Of a stretch of 44,622 nt of DNA, positions 21,501 to 31,353 are shown in pieces. The stretch spans positions 1-44,622 of the forward strand of contig NZ_JAUSUJ010000038.1 in NCBI RefSeq assembly GCF_030813915.1. The letters are read 5' to 3'. The DNA comes from Rhodoplanes tepidamans. GTDB taxonomy: Bacteria; Pseudomonadota; Alphaproteobacteria; Rhizobiales; Xanthobacteraceae. A program made the position numbers and the translations under genes. The notes beneath the pieces are model-generated. The model saw only the letters and a list, made by a program, of their open reading frames with translations, had not been told where the DNA came from and did not search any database. Within the stretch, counting starts at the first letter, position 1; each line of letters begins with the position of its first letter.

Positions 21501-22850
21501 ATGAGCGAGCAGGATCGCGCCGCGCCCCGTCCCACCCTGTCGGTGCTGGACGGCATCGGCCTCGTCGTCGGCGTGGTGGTCGGCATCGGCATCTTCAAGA
21601 CGCCGTCGCTGGTCGCCGCCAACGTGGACGGCGCCCTCGCCTTCATGGGGCTGTGGCTGCTCGGCGGCCTGATCACGCTGGCCGGCGCGCTCGTCTACGC
21701 CGAGCTCGCCGCCCGCCACCCCAGCGCCGGCGGCGAGTACACGTTCCTGTCGCGCGGCCTCGGCCGGCCGACGGCCCTGCTGTTCGCCTGGGCCCGCATC
21801 TCGGTGATCCAGACCGGCGCGATCGCCGCGGTCGCCTTCGTGTTCGGCGACTACGCCCAGGCCGTGCTGCCGCTCGGCCCGCATGGCGGGCCGATCTACG
21901 CCGCGGCGGTGCTCGCCGCCGTGACGGCCGTCAACCTGCGCGGCACCCTGCACGGCAAGATCGCCCAGAACCTCCTCAGCGCCCTCACCTTCGCGGCGAT
22001 CCTGGCGATCGTGGTGCTCGGTCTGGTGCTCGGCGCCCCGGCGGAGCCGCGCACCGCGGAGCCCTCCGCGGAGCCCTCGGCCGGCGGCGCGCCCGGCCTC
22101 GCCATGGTGTTCATCCTGCTCACCTACGGCGGCTGGAACGAGGCCGCCTACATCTCGGCCGACGTCCGCGACGGGCGGCGCACCATGCTGCGGGTGCTGA
22201 TGCTCGGAACCGTGCTGATCATGGCCGTCTATCTGCTCGCCAACCTCGCCTATCTGAGCGTGCTCGGGCTCGACGGCATGCGCGGGAGCAGCGTGGTGGC
22301 GGCCGACCTGATGGAGCGCACCGTCGGGCCGGCCGGCGCCGTCCTGATCAGCCTCGCCATCTGCGTCGCCGCGCTCAGCACCCTCAACGCCTCGATCTTC
22401 ACCGGCGCCCGCATCTATCACGCCCTCGGCGCCGACCTGCCGGCGCTGCGCGCCGTCGGCACCTGGGACGCCGACGGCAACAATCCCCGCCGGGCGATCC
22501 TGGTGCAGAGCGGCATCGCGCTGGCGCTGGTGCTGTTCGGCGCGCCGCAGCGCGACGGCTTCCAGGCGATCGTCGAGTACACGGCGCCGGTGTTCTGGTT
22601 CTTCATGCTGCTGGTCGGGATCTCGTATCTCGTCCTGCGCCGCCGCGACGACCACGCACCGCGGCTGCTGACGGCGCCGCTCCTCTATCCGGCCGTGCCG
22701 CTGGTGTTCTGCGCGGCCTGCGCCTGGCTCCTCTATGCCAGCCTCGTCCATACCGGGCTCGGCGGACTGGTCGGGGTCGCGGTGCTGGCCGCCGGCGTGC
22801 CGCTGATCCTGCTAGCCCACCGCCGCGGCCGGCTGGTCCCGGCCGAATAG
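21501..22850 (+). CDS. APC-superfamily amino acid permease
   Basis: This 449-residue transporter has about 12 hydrophobic helices. LSVLDGIGLVVGVVVGIGIFKTP contains the helix-1 unwound GIGIF motif, and LAGALVYAELAARHPSAGGEYTFLSRGLG is the conserved helix 2-3 block. YGGWNEAAYISADVRDGRR matches helix 6 of the family. A loop near residue 185-195 holds a short in-frame duplication (AEPSAEPSA). The ATG at 21501 follows GAGG by 8 bases; an ATG at 21489 adds four residues. Only 13 bases separate it from the next gene, so transporter and oxidoreductase are probably one operon and may serve one amine or amino-acid substrate. Confidence 0.88.
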   Translation: MSEQDRAAPRPTLSVLDGIGLVVGVVVGIGIFKTPSLVAANVDGALAFMGLWLLGGLITLAGALVYAELAARHPSAGGEYTFLSRGLGRPTALLFAWARISVIQTGAIAAVAFVFGDYAQAVLPLGPHGGPIYAAAVLAAVTAVNLRGTLHGKIAQNLLSALTFAAILAIVVLGLVLGAPAEPRTAEPSAEPSAGGAPGLAMVFILLTYGGWNEAAYISADVRDGRRTMLRVLMLGTVLIMAVYLLANLAYLSVLGLDGMRGSSVVAADLMERTVGPAGAVLISLAICVAALSTLNASIFTGARIYHALGADLPALRAVGTWDADGNNPRRAILVQSGIALALVLFGAPQRDGFQAIVEYTAPVFWFFMLLVGISYLVLRRRDDHAPRLLTAPLLYPAVPLVFCAACAWLLYASLVHTGLGGLVGVAVLAAGVPLILLAHRRGRLVPAE

Positions 22851-22863
22851 AAGGTCGCGCGAC

Positions 22864-24501
22864 ATGCCGGCGAGCTCCGGCGGACCGGTCGGCGATCCGC
22901 CCGACGACGTGCTGATCGTCGGCGGCGGCCACAACGGCCTCGTCTGCGCCGCCTATCTGGCCCGGGCGGGACTGCGGGTGCGGGTGCTCGAGCGCCGCGG
23001 CGTGCTCGGCGGCGCCACCGTGACGGAGGAGTTCCACCCGGGATTCCGCAACTCGACCGCCGCCTACACGCTGAGCCTGCTCGCCCCCAAGGTGATCCGC
23101 GACCTGGACCTGCACGGCCGGGGCCTGCGCATCGTCGAGCGGCGCGCCCAGAACTTCCTGCCGACCCTGGACGGCCGCTCCCTGCTCACCGGCGAGGGAC
23201 GGACCGTGGCGGAGATCGCCCGGTTCAGCCCGCGCGACGCCGAGCGCTATTCCGGCTACGCGGCGGAGCTCGGCGTCGTCGCCGGGGTGCTGCGCGACCT
23301 CGCCCTGCAGGCGCCGCCCAACCTGGTGCCGGCCTTCGACCGCCGCGCCCCCGGCGAGCTGCTGCGGCTGCTGCGCCTCGCCGCGACGCTGCGGCGGCTC
23401 GACCTGGCGCAGGCCCGCGCCTTCTACGACCTGTTCACCCGCTCGGCCGCCGACCACCTGGACGGCTGGTTCGACTCCGAGCCCGTGAAGGCGCTGTTCG
23501 GCTTCGACGCGGTGGTCGGCACCTATGCGAGCCCGGCGACGCCCGGCACCGCCTATGTGCTGCTCCACCACGCCTTCGGCGAGGTGAACGGCAAGCCCGG
23601 CCAGTGGGGCCACGCGATCGGCGGCATGGGGGCCGTGGCCGACGCGATCGCGGCGGCGGCGCGGGCGCACGGCGCCGTCCTCGAGACCGACGCCGACGTC
23701 GCCGAGATTCTGGTCGAGCAGGACCGCGTCGCCGGCGCCGTGCTGCGCGGCGGCCGGGTGCATCGCGCCCGCGCCGTGGCGGCGGCGATCGAGCCCAAGC
23801 GCTTCTACGCGATGGTGCCGCAGGAGGCGCTGCCGCCGGCCTTCGCGCGGCGCCTGCGCGGCTGGACCTGCGGCTCGGGCACGTTCCGCATGAACGTCGC
23901 GCTGTCGCGGCTGCCGAGCTTCACGGCCCTGCCCGGCCACGACCTGCAGGACCACCACACGGCCGGCATCGTCCTGGCGCCGAGCCTCGCCTACATGGAC
24001 CGCGCCTACCTGGACGCCCGCCGCTTCGGCTGGAGCCGGGAGCCGATCGTCGAGATGCTGATCCCCTCGACCCTCGACCCGACGCTGGCGCCGGAGGGCG
24101 CCCATGTGGCGAGCCTGTTCTGCCAGCACGTCGCCCCCGCACTGCCCGACGGGATGGTGTGGGCCGAGCATCGCGAGGCGGTCGCCGACCTGATGATCGA
24201 CACGGTGGAGCGCTTCGCGCCGGGCTTCCGCGCCAGCGTGATCGCCCGCACGGCGCTCGGCCCGCAGGACCTCGACTCGGTGTTCGGCCTGACCGGCGGC
24301 GACATCTTCCACGGCGCCATGACGCTCGACCAGATCGGCCCGGCCCGGCCGATGCTCGGCCATGCCGACTATCGCGGCCCGATCGCCGGGCTCTACCACT
24401 GCGGCGCCGGCGCCCATCCGGGCGGCGGCGTCACCGGCGCCCCCGGCCACAACGCCGCCCAGGCGATCCTGCGCGACCTTCGCAGACGCGGGAGGCGGTG
24501 A
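22864..24501 (+). CDS. FAD-dependent oxidoreductase, PYROXD2 / phytoene-dehydrogenase-like
   Basis: This 545-residue flavoprotein has an N-terminal dinucleotide fold DVLIVGGGHNGLVCAAYLA followed by the acidic LERRGVLGGATVTEEF. Middle blocks, such as GTYASPATPGTAYVLLHHAFGEV and GHAIGGMGAVADAIAAAA, fit the PYROXD2/CrtI-related family, and the C-terminal GLYHCGAGAHPGGGVTGAPGHNAA is its FAD-binding signature. No carotenoid genes are nearby, so it is not likely to be a phytoene desaturase. The upstream permease suggests oxidation of an imported amine or amino-acid derivative, but that is inference. AAGG precedes the ATG. Confidence 0.9.
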   Translation: MPASSGGPVGDPPDDVLIVGGGHNGLVCAAYLARAGLRVRVLERRGVLGGATVTEEFHPGFRNSTAAYTLSLLAPKVIRDLDLHGRGLRIVERRAQNFLPTLDGRSLLTGEGRTVAEIARFSPRDAERYSGYAAELGVVAGVLRDLALQAPPNLVPAFDRRAPGELLRLLRLAATLRRLDLAQARAFYDLFTRSAADHLDGWFDSEPVKALFGFDAVVGTYASPATPGTAYVLLHHAFGEVNGKPGQWGHAIGGMGAVADAIAAAARAHGAVLETDADVAEILVEQDRVAGAVLRGGRVHRARAVAAAIEPKRFYAMVPQEALPPAFARRLRGWTCGSGTFRMNVALSRLPSFTALPGHDLQDHHTAGIVLAPSLAYMDRAYLDARRFGWSREPIVEMLIPSTLDPTLAPEGAHVASLFCQHVAPALPDGMVWAEHREAVADLMIDTVERFAPGFRASVIARTALGPQDLDSVFGLTGGDIFHGAMTLDQIGPARPMLGHADYRGPIAGLYHCGAGAHPGGGVTGAPGHNAAQAILRDLRRRGRR

Positions 24502-24528
24502 GGCGGGAGTCCGACCGATCGGCTCCGG

Positions 24529-24632
24529 GTCATTCCGGGGCGCGCGCCAGCGCGCGAACCCGGAATCCAGCGGCGCGCACGAGATCGTGGGTCGATTCCG
24601 GATTCGCGGCTTCGCCGCGCCCCGGACTGACG
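24529..24632. repeat. GTCATTCCGGGG intergenic palindrome between convergent genes
   Basis: GTCATTCCGGGGCGCG (24529 on) pairs with CGCGCCCCGGACTGAC at the other end, and CGAACCCGGAATCCAGC pairs with the GATTCCGGATTCGCGG arm. It lies between the convergent oxidoreductase and moaB genes. Confidence 0.8.
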
Positions 24633-24658
24633 ACGGACGGATCACCCCCGCGCCGGGC

Positions 24659-25222
24659 TCACGCCGTCGCGCCCTTGGACTTGGGGCGGCGCAGGTGCTC
24701 GTCGAGGCGCGGCATGATCTCGACGAAGTTGCACGGGCGGTAGCGGTAGTCGAGCTGGTGGACCAGGATGTTGTCCCAGGCGTCCTTGCAGGCGCCGGGC
24801 GAGCCCGGCAGGCAGAACACGTAGGTGGCGCGGGCGACGCCGGCGGTCGCCCGGGTCTGGATCGCCGAGGTGCCGATCTTCTGGAAGCTGACCAGCAGGA
24901 ACAGGCTCGAGAACGCCTCCATGCGCTTCTCGAACAGCGGCTCCACCGCCTCCGGCGTCACGTCGCGGCCGGTGAAGCCGGTGCCGCCCGTGGTGATCAC
25001 CACGTCGATCTCCGGATCGGCGATCCAGGTCTCGACCCGGCTGCGGATCGCGGCGACGTCGTCGACCACGATGGCGCGCGCCGCCACCGTGTGGCCGGCC
25101 GCGGTGATCCGCTCGACGAGGGTCGCGCCGGACTTGTCGTCCTCGGGCGTGCGGGTGTCGGACACGGTCAGCACCGCGATCTTGAGCGGCACGAACTGGC
25201 GCGAGTCGTCGAGGCCGGGCAT
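24659..25222 (-). CDS. moaB: Molybdenum cofactor biosynthesis protein B
   Basis: MoaB-type proteins of the MogA/MoaB family bind molybdopterin; MogA adenylylates it, while the role of MoaB is less settled. The 187-residue protein has IAVLTVSDTRTPEDDKSG, the DVVITTGGTGFTGRDVTPEA motif that holds the cofactor-binding GGTG, and YVFCLPGSPGACKDAWDNIL. This is the normal length for alphaproteobacterial MoaB. The ATG at 25222 has GGAG 7-8 bases upstream. No other molybdenum-cofactor genes lie in the window. It is probably transcribed alone, with palindromic elements on both sides. Confidence 0.95.
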   Translation of the reverse strand: MPGLDDSRQFVPLKIAVLTVSDTRTPEDDKSGATLVERITAAGHTVAARAIVVDDVAAIRSRVETWIADPEIDVVITTGGTGFTGRDVTPEAVEPLFEKRMEAFSSLFLLVSFQKIGTSAIQTRATAGVARATYVFCLPGSPGACKDAWDNILVHQLDYRYRPCNFVEIMPRLDEHLRRPKSKGATA

Positions 25223-25337
25223 GCGAATCTCCGAATCGGGCCGGCCCGCGCACCCTGCGCGCGGCAGGCCCGGTGCCGCACGATGGCGTCCGCCCCGGCG
25301 GGCGTCAATCGCCCGTCGGGAGGCGGCGTCCTGGCCC

Positions 25338-25475
25338 GTCGTTCCGGGGCGGCGCACTCGGGTCGGCGCTTCGCGCCGCCCGAGCACAGGCTCCGCGCCG
25401 AACCCGGAACCCAGCCCAGGATGCCGATCGTGCCGTTGGATTCCGGGTTCGCGCCTGCGGCGCGCCCCGGAATGA
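25338..25475. repeat. GTCGTTCCGGGG intergenic palindrome
   Basis: The left arm GTCGTTCCGGGGCGGCGC and right arm GCGCGCCCCGGAATGAC enclose ACCCGGAACCCAGCCCAGGATGCC-type and GGATTCCGGGTTCGCGCC segments. The left arm is interrupted by about 45 bases with an extra hairpin (GGTCGGCGCTTCGCGCCG). It separates moaB from the YdhR-like gene. The remaining gene-less bases (25223-25337 and 25476-25514) show nothing further. Confidence 0.75.
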
Positions 25476-25514
25476 CGGAGGGATTCGCCCTCTATGGGCG
25501 GACAGAGAAACCGC

Positions 25515-25874
25515 TCACGCCGGGGTCGGCGTGCGGTCGTGCGGGGCGCCGGCCTCGTCCCAGGCGGTGACGCGGCCGTGCTCGTTGTCGATCAGCAGCA
25601 TCAGGTCGAAGTAGCGGATCGTCGGATAGCCGCCGGTGCGCCGCTTGATGCCCTCGCGCCAGGCGTCGTCGTGGGCCCGCTGCGCCGCCTCGATCGACGG
25701 CCAGACGTAGATGCCGCCGCCGGTCCCCGCGGCGTCGCCGAGGCCGAGCAGGAAGTGCTTGCGCAGGAGCTCCCGGTTGGCGCTCCACTTCGGGATGGTG
25801 GTCTCGGCGTCCGCGAGCACGCGGGCGCGATCCCAGCCCTCCGGCGATTCGAAGGTGACGAACTCGACGATCAT
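25515..25874 (-). CDS. YdhR-like dimeric alpha/beta-barrel protein (putative monooxygenase)
   Basis: This 119-residue protein starts MIVEFVTFESPEGWDRARVL and has the block GGGIYVWPSIEAAQRAHDDAW, resembling the YdhR / putative monooxygenase family of the dimeric ferredoxin-like barrel superfamily, where a GGIYLF-type strand and an acidic helix recur. FDLMLLIDNEHGRV closes the fold. No metal or flavin motif is visible, as is usual for such cofactor-less proteins. The physiological substrate is unknown. The gene lies 74 bases after the YpfJ-like protease on the same strand and may be co-transcribed with it. Confidence 0.7.
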   Translation of the reverse strand: MIVEFVTFESPEGWDRARVLADAETTIPKWSANRELLRKHFLLGLGDAAGTGGGIYVWPSIEAAQRAHDDAWREGIKRRTGGYPTIRYFDLMLLIDNEHGRVTAWDEAGAPHDRTPTPA

Positions 25875-25948
25875 GGCAGGCCCTCTGCAGAGGCGCGCCG
25901 GCACGGACCGTCCGGACGCGGCGCGCGAAAAAGCACGCCGCTCCCTTA

Positions 25949-26875
25949 TCACAGACTCTGGGCCTGGAACGTATTGCAGGCCGCAACCGAGCCCTGCTTG
26001 AGGCCGGTCTCGAACCAGCGCTGGCGCTGGGCCGACGAGCCGTGGGTGAAGCTGTCCGGCACCACGCGGCCGCGCGCCTGCATCTGCAGCTTGTCGTCGC
26101 CGATCGCCGCGGCGGTGCGCATCGCCGCCTCGACGTCGCCGGGCTCGATCAGGTTCCACTTCTGGTCGGAGAAGTGCGCCCACACGCCGGCGAAGCAGTC
26201 GGCCTGCAGCTCGACCCGGACCTGCAGCTTGTTGGCCTCGACCTTGCTCATGCCGCGCTGCATCTCCTGCACCTTGGGCAGGATGCCGAGCAGGTTCTGG
26301 ACGTGGTGGCCGACCTCGTGGGCGATCACGTAGGCCTGGGCGAACTGGCACGACTTCGAGCCGACGTCGCAGCCCTTGAAGCGGCGCTCGATCTCGCGGA
26401 AGAACGAGGTGTCGAGATAGATCTTCTTGTCGGCCGGGCAGTAGAACGGCCCCATCGACGCCTGGGCGACGCCGCCGCAGGGCTGGTTCGTCACCTCGTT
26501 GTAGAGCACCAGGACCGGCGCCCGGTAGGTCTTGCCGCTCTTGGAGAAGACCTCCCTCCACTGCACCTCGGTGCTGCCGAGGACGCGGGACACGAACTTG
26601 CCCATCTGGTCGTCGGGGCTGCCGGTCTGGCGCTGGCTCGACTGCGCCGGCGCCTCGCGATGGCTGCTCCCGCCCACCATCTCGGCGCCGCCGATGAGGA
26701 TGCGCGGATCGATGCCGAGCGCCCAGCCGATCAGGCCGAGCACGACGATGGTGCCGATGCCGAGCCCACCGCCGCCGCCCATGCCCATCGGCATGCCGAA
26801 GCCGCCGCGGCCGCCGCCGTCGTCGCCGCGCCGATCCTCGACGTTCTCGCTCTCAGGCAGGTTGTCCCAGCGCAT
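25949..26875 (-). CDS. Neutral zinc metallopeptidase, YpfJ family
   Basis: This 308-residue protein belongs to the putative neutral zinc metallopeptidase family (YpfJ, PF04228). The N-terminus MRWDNLPESENVEDRRG and the Gly/Met-rich stretch (19-39) are characteristic, followed by one membrane helix (about 38-60). The catalytic motif is HEVGHH (His186, Glu187, His190), and RVELQADCFAGVWAH provides the third ligand region. MGPFYCPADKKIYLD is another family block. The active domain is probably periplasmic. The ATG at 26875 has GGAG 10 bases upstream. It is divergent from ccrM. The natural substrate is unknown. Confidence 0.94.
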   Translation of the reverse strand: MRWDNLPESENVEDRRGDDGGGRGGFGMPMGMGGGGGLGIGTIVVLGLIGWALGIDPRILIGGAEMVGGSSHREAPAQSSQRQTGSPDDQMGKFVSRVLGSTEVQWREVFSKSGKTYRAPVLVLYNEVTNQPCGGVAQASMGPFYCPADKKIYLDTSFFREIERRFKGCDVGSKSCQFAQAYVIAHEVGHHVQNLLGILPKVQEMQRGMSKVEANKLQVRVELQADCFAGVWAHFSDQKWNLIEPGDVEAAMRTAAAIGDDKLQMQARGRVVPDSFTHGSSAQRQRWFETGLKQGSVAACNTFQAQSL

Positions 26876-27016
26876 CGGTTCTTGCTCCGTCGCCTCGCGC
26901 GGACGCCGCGCCACCTCGGGGACGCCCGGACGGACACGTCCGCCCGGAAGGGCTCGCCCGCGCGTCTGGCGAGAATATGGTCCATGACAATTTACGGCGC
27001 CAGCCCGCCTCCGGGA

Positions 27017-28248
<1,232 letters not shown>

Positions 28249-28293
28249 GCGAGTCGGCGATTACGCGCGGGCCAGTCGTCCCGACCCGAAACT

Positions 28294-28386
28294 CGTCATG
28301 GCCGGGCTCGTCCCGGCCATCCACGCTCTTCCGCACCGAGCGTCAGCGAAGACGTGGATGCCCGCGACGAGCGCGGGCATGACGAC
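28294..28386. repeat. Third-type intergenic palindrome (CGTCATGGCCGGGCTCGTCCC)
   Basis: The left hairpin CATGGCCGGGCTCGTCCCGGCCATCCACG-type arm and the right arm CGTGGATGCCCGCGACGAGC are inverted with respect to each other over about 30 bases each. It lies between the convergent ccrM and ridA genes. A GCCGCGCTCGTCCCG-type piece of the same family occurs near 11280. Confidence 0.75.
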
Positions 28387-28425
28387 TCGAACCATTGCAC
28401 CGCTCGGGGCTGGTCGCACGTCCGC

Positions 28426-28776
28426 TCACCGCGCCGCCGTCACCTGGATCTCGATCTTCAGGTCGGCGCCCTGCAGGAGCGCCTCGATGCAGGCGCGCAC
28501 CGGGGTCGCGCCCGGCACCACCCAGGCGTCCCACACGGCGTTCATCTCGTCGACGGTGCGGATGTCGCTGAGCCAGATCGTCGCGCTGATCAGCTTCGAC
28601 TTGTCGGTGCCGGCCTCGGCGAGCAGCCGGTCGATCTCGCCGAGAATCTCGGTCGTCTGCGCCGCGAGGCTCCGGCCGGCCGTCTCCTCGGCGGTGAGGC
28701 CGCGCAGATAGACGGTGTCGCCGTGGATCACGACCGCGCTCATGCGCGGGCCGACATGCAGACGCTGGAGAGTCAT
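28426..28776 (-). CDS. RidA family protein
   Basis: RidA-family proteins hydrolyse reactive enamine/imine intermediates released by PLP enzymes. This 116-residue protein has the trimer fold, with GDTVYLRGLTAEETAG, the LAEAGTDKSKLISATIWLSDI block and PVRACIEALLQGADLKIEIQVTA. The Arg of the RACIEA motif, equivalent to the deaminase Arg105 of E. coli RidA, is present. The N-terminal RLHVGPRMSAVVIHG suits the Rid4-7-type branch more than classical RidA, so I give no symbol. Its ATG overlaps the mutY stop in an ATGA arrangement, so it is translationally coupled to mutY. Confidence 0.9.
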   Translation of the reverse strand: MTLQRLHVGPRMSAVVIHGDTVYLRGLTAEETAGRSLAAQTTEILGEIDRLLAEAGTDKSKLISATIWLSDIRTVDEMNAVWDAWVVPGATPVRACIEALLQGADLKIEIQVTAAR

Positions 28777-29978
28777 CGGGGGCTCCGTTTCGGCTTGCTG
28801 ATTCGGGGGGACGGGTCCGGCGGCGCCGGCTTCGGGTCGATGCCGGCATGGGCCAGCACCTTGCGCATCACGTTGGGAAACGCCTCGCCGGCGATGTCGC
28901 CTTGCGCGACCCAGCGGGTCCCGGCGGGCGCATCGACACCGGCCGGAACGGCGGCGACGAAGACGAAGAGCTCGAGCGGGAAATGCGTGAAGACATGGGT
29001 GACGACGCCCGGCAGGCGCCGCCAGCCCGGCGCGACCGCGTCGAGACCGGGCGCGTGATCGAGCGCGTTCTGCGGCGAGAAATCCGCCGACCACGCGGTC
29101 GTCGGCACCTCGGTCATGCCGCCCAGGAGCCCCTTCTCCGGACGCGAGCGCACCAGCACGGCGCCGTCGCCGCGCACCGCCACGAAGGCGGCGCCGCGGC
29201 GCAGCGTCCCCTCCTTCTTCGGCGCCTTTCGCGGGAAGCCCTCCGGATCGCCGCGGCGGCGCGCCGCGCATGGCTCCGACCACGGGCACAGCACGCAGGC
29301 CGGCGACTTCGGGGTGCAGATCGTCGCGCCGAGATCCATCAGCGCCTGCGCGAAGTCGCCGGCGCGGCCGGCCGGCTCCAGCGCGTCGGCGAGCGCCCGC
29401 AGCCGCGGTTTTCCGCCCGGCAGTTCCTCCTCGAGCGCGTGCAGCCGTGTCAGCACCCGCTCGACATTGCCGTCGATCGGCACGACCGGCACGTCGAAGG
29501 CGATGGCGGCGATCGCGTTCGCCGTGTAGTCGCCGATGCCGGGCAGCGCCCGCAGGGCGTCCACGGTCCCGGGAAACACGCCGCCGTGACGCTCCGCCAC
29601 GGCCCGGGCGCAGGCGTGCAGGTTGCGGGCGCGGGCGTAGTAGCCGAGGCCGGCCCACAGCCGCAGCACCGAATCGAGCTCGGCGGCGGCGAGGTCCCGC
29701 ACGGTCGGGAACGCCGCCGTGAAGGTCCGGAAATACGGCACCACCGCCTTGACGGTGGTCTGCTGCAGCATGATCTCGGACAGCCAGACGGCATAGGGGT
29801 CGGCCCTCACGCCGGCCGGCGCCCGCCAGGGCAGCACCCGGCGGTGGCGGTCGTACCAGCCGAGCAGCGCGGCGGTCAGCGCGGCGGCGTCGGGCCGGCG
29901 CGCGGGGGCGAGGCGCGCGGCGGACGGCGTTCGCGGGAGGCGCGGCTTTCGCCCGGCGGGCGGCACTGCTACGGTCAT
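28773..29978 (-). CDS. mutY: A/G-specific adenine DNA glycosylase MutY
   Basis: MutY removes adenine mispaired with 8-oxoguanine. The 401-residue protein has the catalytic Glu68 in WLSEIMLQQTTV, the helix-hairpin-helix LPGIGDYTANAI (145-156) and the catalytic Asp169 in PIDGNVERVL. The 4Fe-4S ligands are Cys221, Cys228, Cys231 and Cys237, in C-x6-C-x2-C-x5-C spacing. The C-terminal NUDIX-like domain (about 255-385, with GGMTEVPTTAW and HVFTHFPLEL) recognises 8-oxoguanine. The first ~30 residues are basic and low-complexity. It is divergent from the DUF721 gene with 78 bases between the starts, and overlaps ridA by 4 bases. Confidence 0.97.
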   Translation of the reverse strand: MTVAVPPAGRKPRLPRTPSAARLAPARRPDAAALTAALLGWYDRHRRVLPWRAPAGVRADPYAVWLSEIMLQQTTVKAVVPYFRTFTAAFPTVRDLAAAELDSVLRLWAGLGYYARARNLHACARAVAERHGGVFPGTVDALRALPGIGDYTANAIAAIAFDVPVVPIDGNVERVLTRLHALEEELPGGKPRLRALADALEPAGRAGDFAQALMDLGATICTPKSPACVLCPWSEPCAARRRGDPEGFPRKAPKKEGTLRRGAAFVAVRGDGAVLVRSRPEKGLLGGMTEVPTTAWSADFSPQNALDHAPGLDAVAPGWRRLPGVVTHVFTHFPLELFVFVAAVPAGVDAPAGTRWVAQGDIAGEAFPNVMRKVLAHAGIDPKPAPPDPSPRISKPKRSPR

Positions 29979-30056
29979 GCCGCTCCTCTGACAGAGGCCG
30001 GCGCCGCGAACAAGCGCCGGCCAGACCCCGAACCGGAGCCCATCCGAGTCCCGCCC

Positions 30057-30539
30057 ATGCCGCCGCCGGTCCGGTCCCGCCCCCGCCCCCTCGCCGACCT
30101 GGTCGGCCCCGCGCTGACGCCGGCCTTCCGGCGGCAGGGCTTCGCGGCGACCGAGATCGTCACCCACTGGGACGACATCGTCGGGGCCGAGGTCGCCGGC
30201 ATCGCCGAGCCGATGAAGATCGAGTGGCCGCGCCGGCGCGAGGCGACCGACGCGCAGGAGCCCGCCACCCTGGTGCTGCGGGTGGAAGGGCCGGCGGCCA
30301 TCGAGGTGCAGCACATGGCCGGCGTCATCGTCGCCCGCATCAACCAGTATTTCGGCTGGCCGGCGGTCGGACGGCTGGCGATGCGACAGGCGCCGCTGCA
30401 GCGCCGCCGGCAGAAGAAGGCCCGGCGCGGCCCGGACTCCGAGGCCGTCGCGGCGGCCGCGGCGGCCCTGCCCCCGCTCGCCGACCAGGGGTTGCGCGAC
30501 GCGCTCGCCCGGCTCGGCGCGGCGGTGAAACGCCGCTGA
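30057..30539 (+). CDS. DUF721 (DciA-related) protein
   Basis: This 160-residue protein has the DUF721 core: PLADLVGPALTPAFRRQGF, then IVTHWDDIVGAEVAGIAEPMKIEWPR, then LVLRVEGPAAIEVQHMAGVIVARINQYFG, a fold related to KH-like domains. DUF721 includes DciA, which helps load the replicative helicase; alphaproteobacterial members with mutY and smc neighbours are plausible but untested candidates for that role. A basic linker (RRRQKKARRG) joins a short helical tail (GLRDALARLGAAVKRR). The ATG at 30057 has GGAGCC about 20 bases upstream and no close Shine-Dalgarno. It heads the probable DUF721-dsbA-smc strand. Confidence 0.88.
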   Translation: MPPPVRSRPRPLADLVGPALTPAFRRQGFAATEIVTHWDDIVGAEVAGIAEPMKIEWPRRREATDAQEPATLVLRVEGPAAIEVQHMAGVIVARINQYFGWPAVGRLAMRQAPLQRRRQKKARRGPDSEAVAAAAAALPPLADQGLRDALARLGAAVKRR

Positions 30540-30714
30540 CCGGCCCGCGGCCGGCTCCGTGGCCGGCCCGGCCGGCCGGGCCGTCGTTCAAGCGGACGTG
30601 AACGCGGCGCTGCCGCCACAAATCCGCGCCAGATTGCCCTTTTTGTGCAAACCCGCTAGCCAACCGCTCGCGCTTCCGGAGGAGCCGGACGCAGCGCAGC
30701 CGAAGAGGATCCCC

Positions 30715-31353
30715 GTGCCCGTCACTCGCCGCCAACTCGTCACCAGCGCCTCCTGCCTGGTCCTCGCCGCCGCGATCGGGGTTCCGGTGACGGCGCGCGC
30801 CGACACGGTCGACGTGGCGGAGCTGATGAAGCCGAGCCCGCTCGGCGAGATCACCATCGGCAAGGCGGACGCCCCGGTCACCATCGTCGAGTACCACTCG
30901 ATGACGTGCTCGCACTGCGCCCATTTCTTCCGCGACGTGCTGCCCGCCATCAAGGAGCGCTACGTCGAGACCGGCAAGGTGCGCTTCGTGCTGCGCGAGT
31001 TCCCGCTCGACCCGCTCGCCGCCGGCGCCTTCATGCTGGCGCGCTGCGCCGGCGAGGGCAAGTACTACCCGATGGTCGAGACGCTGTTCACCCAGTTCAA
31101 CAAGTGGGTGGTGCAGAACCCGATCCCGCCGCTGCTCGGCATCGCCAAGCAGGCCGGCTTCACCCAGCAGAGCTTCGAGGCCTGCCTGCAGAACCAGAAG
31201 CTGCTCGACGGCATCGACGAGGTGCGCAAGCGCGGCTCGCAGACCTTCAACGTGCAGTCGACCCCGACCTTCTTCGTCAACGGCGAGCGCGTCGTCGGCG
31301 CCCTGCCGCTGGACGAGTTCGTCAAGGTGATCGAGAAGCATCTCAAGGCCTGA
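30715..31353 (+). CDS. DsbA-family thiol:disulfide oxidoreductase, possibly Tat-exported
   Basis: This 212-residue periplasmic thioredoxin-fold protein has the active site CSHC (Cys65, Cys68) in VEYHSMTCSHCAHF and the cis-Pro motif STPTFFVNG. It probably introduces or shuffles disulfides; the fold is of the BdbD/DsbG-like rhizobial branch. I used the GTG at 30715 with AAGAGG upstream, because the longer frame to 30559 adds an unrelated low-complexity segment and buries the signal. The signal peptide begins TRRQLVTSASCLVLAAAIG: two Arg followed by a polar and a hydrophobic residue resemble a twin-arginine signal, with cleavage after ARA (about residue 29). Confidence 0.92.
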   Translation: MPVTRRQLVTSASCLVLAAAIGVPVTARADTVDVAELMKPSPLGEITIGKADAPVTIVEYHSMTCSHCAHFFRDVLPAIKERYVETGKVRFVLREFPLDPLAAGAFMLARCAGEGKYYPMVETLFTQFNKWVVQNPIPPLLGIAKQAGFTQQSFEACLQNQKLLDGIDEVRKRGSQTFNVQSTPTFFVNGERVVGALPLDEFVKVIEKHLKA

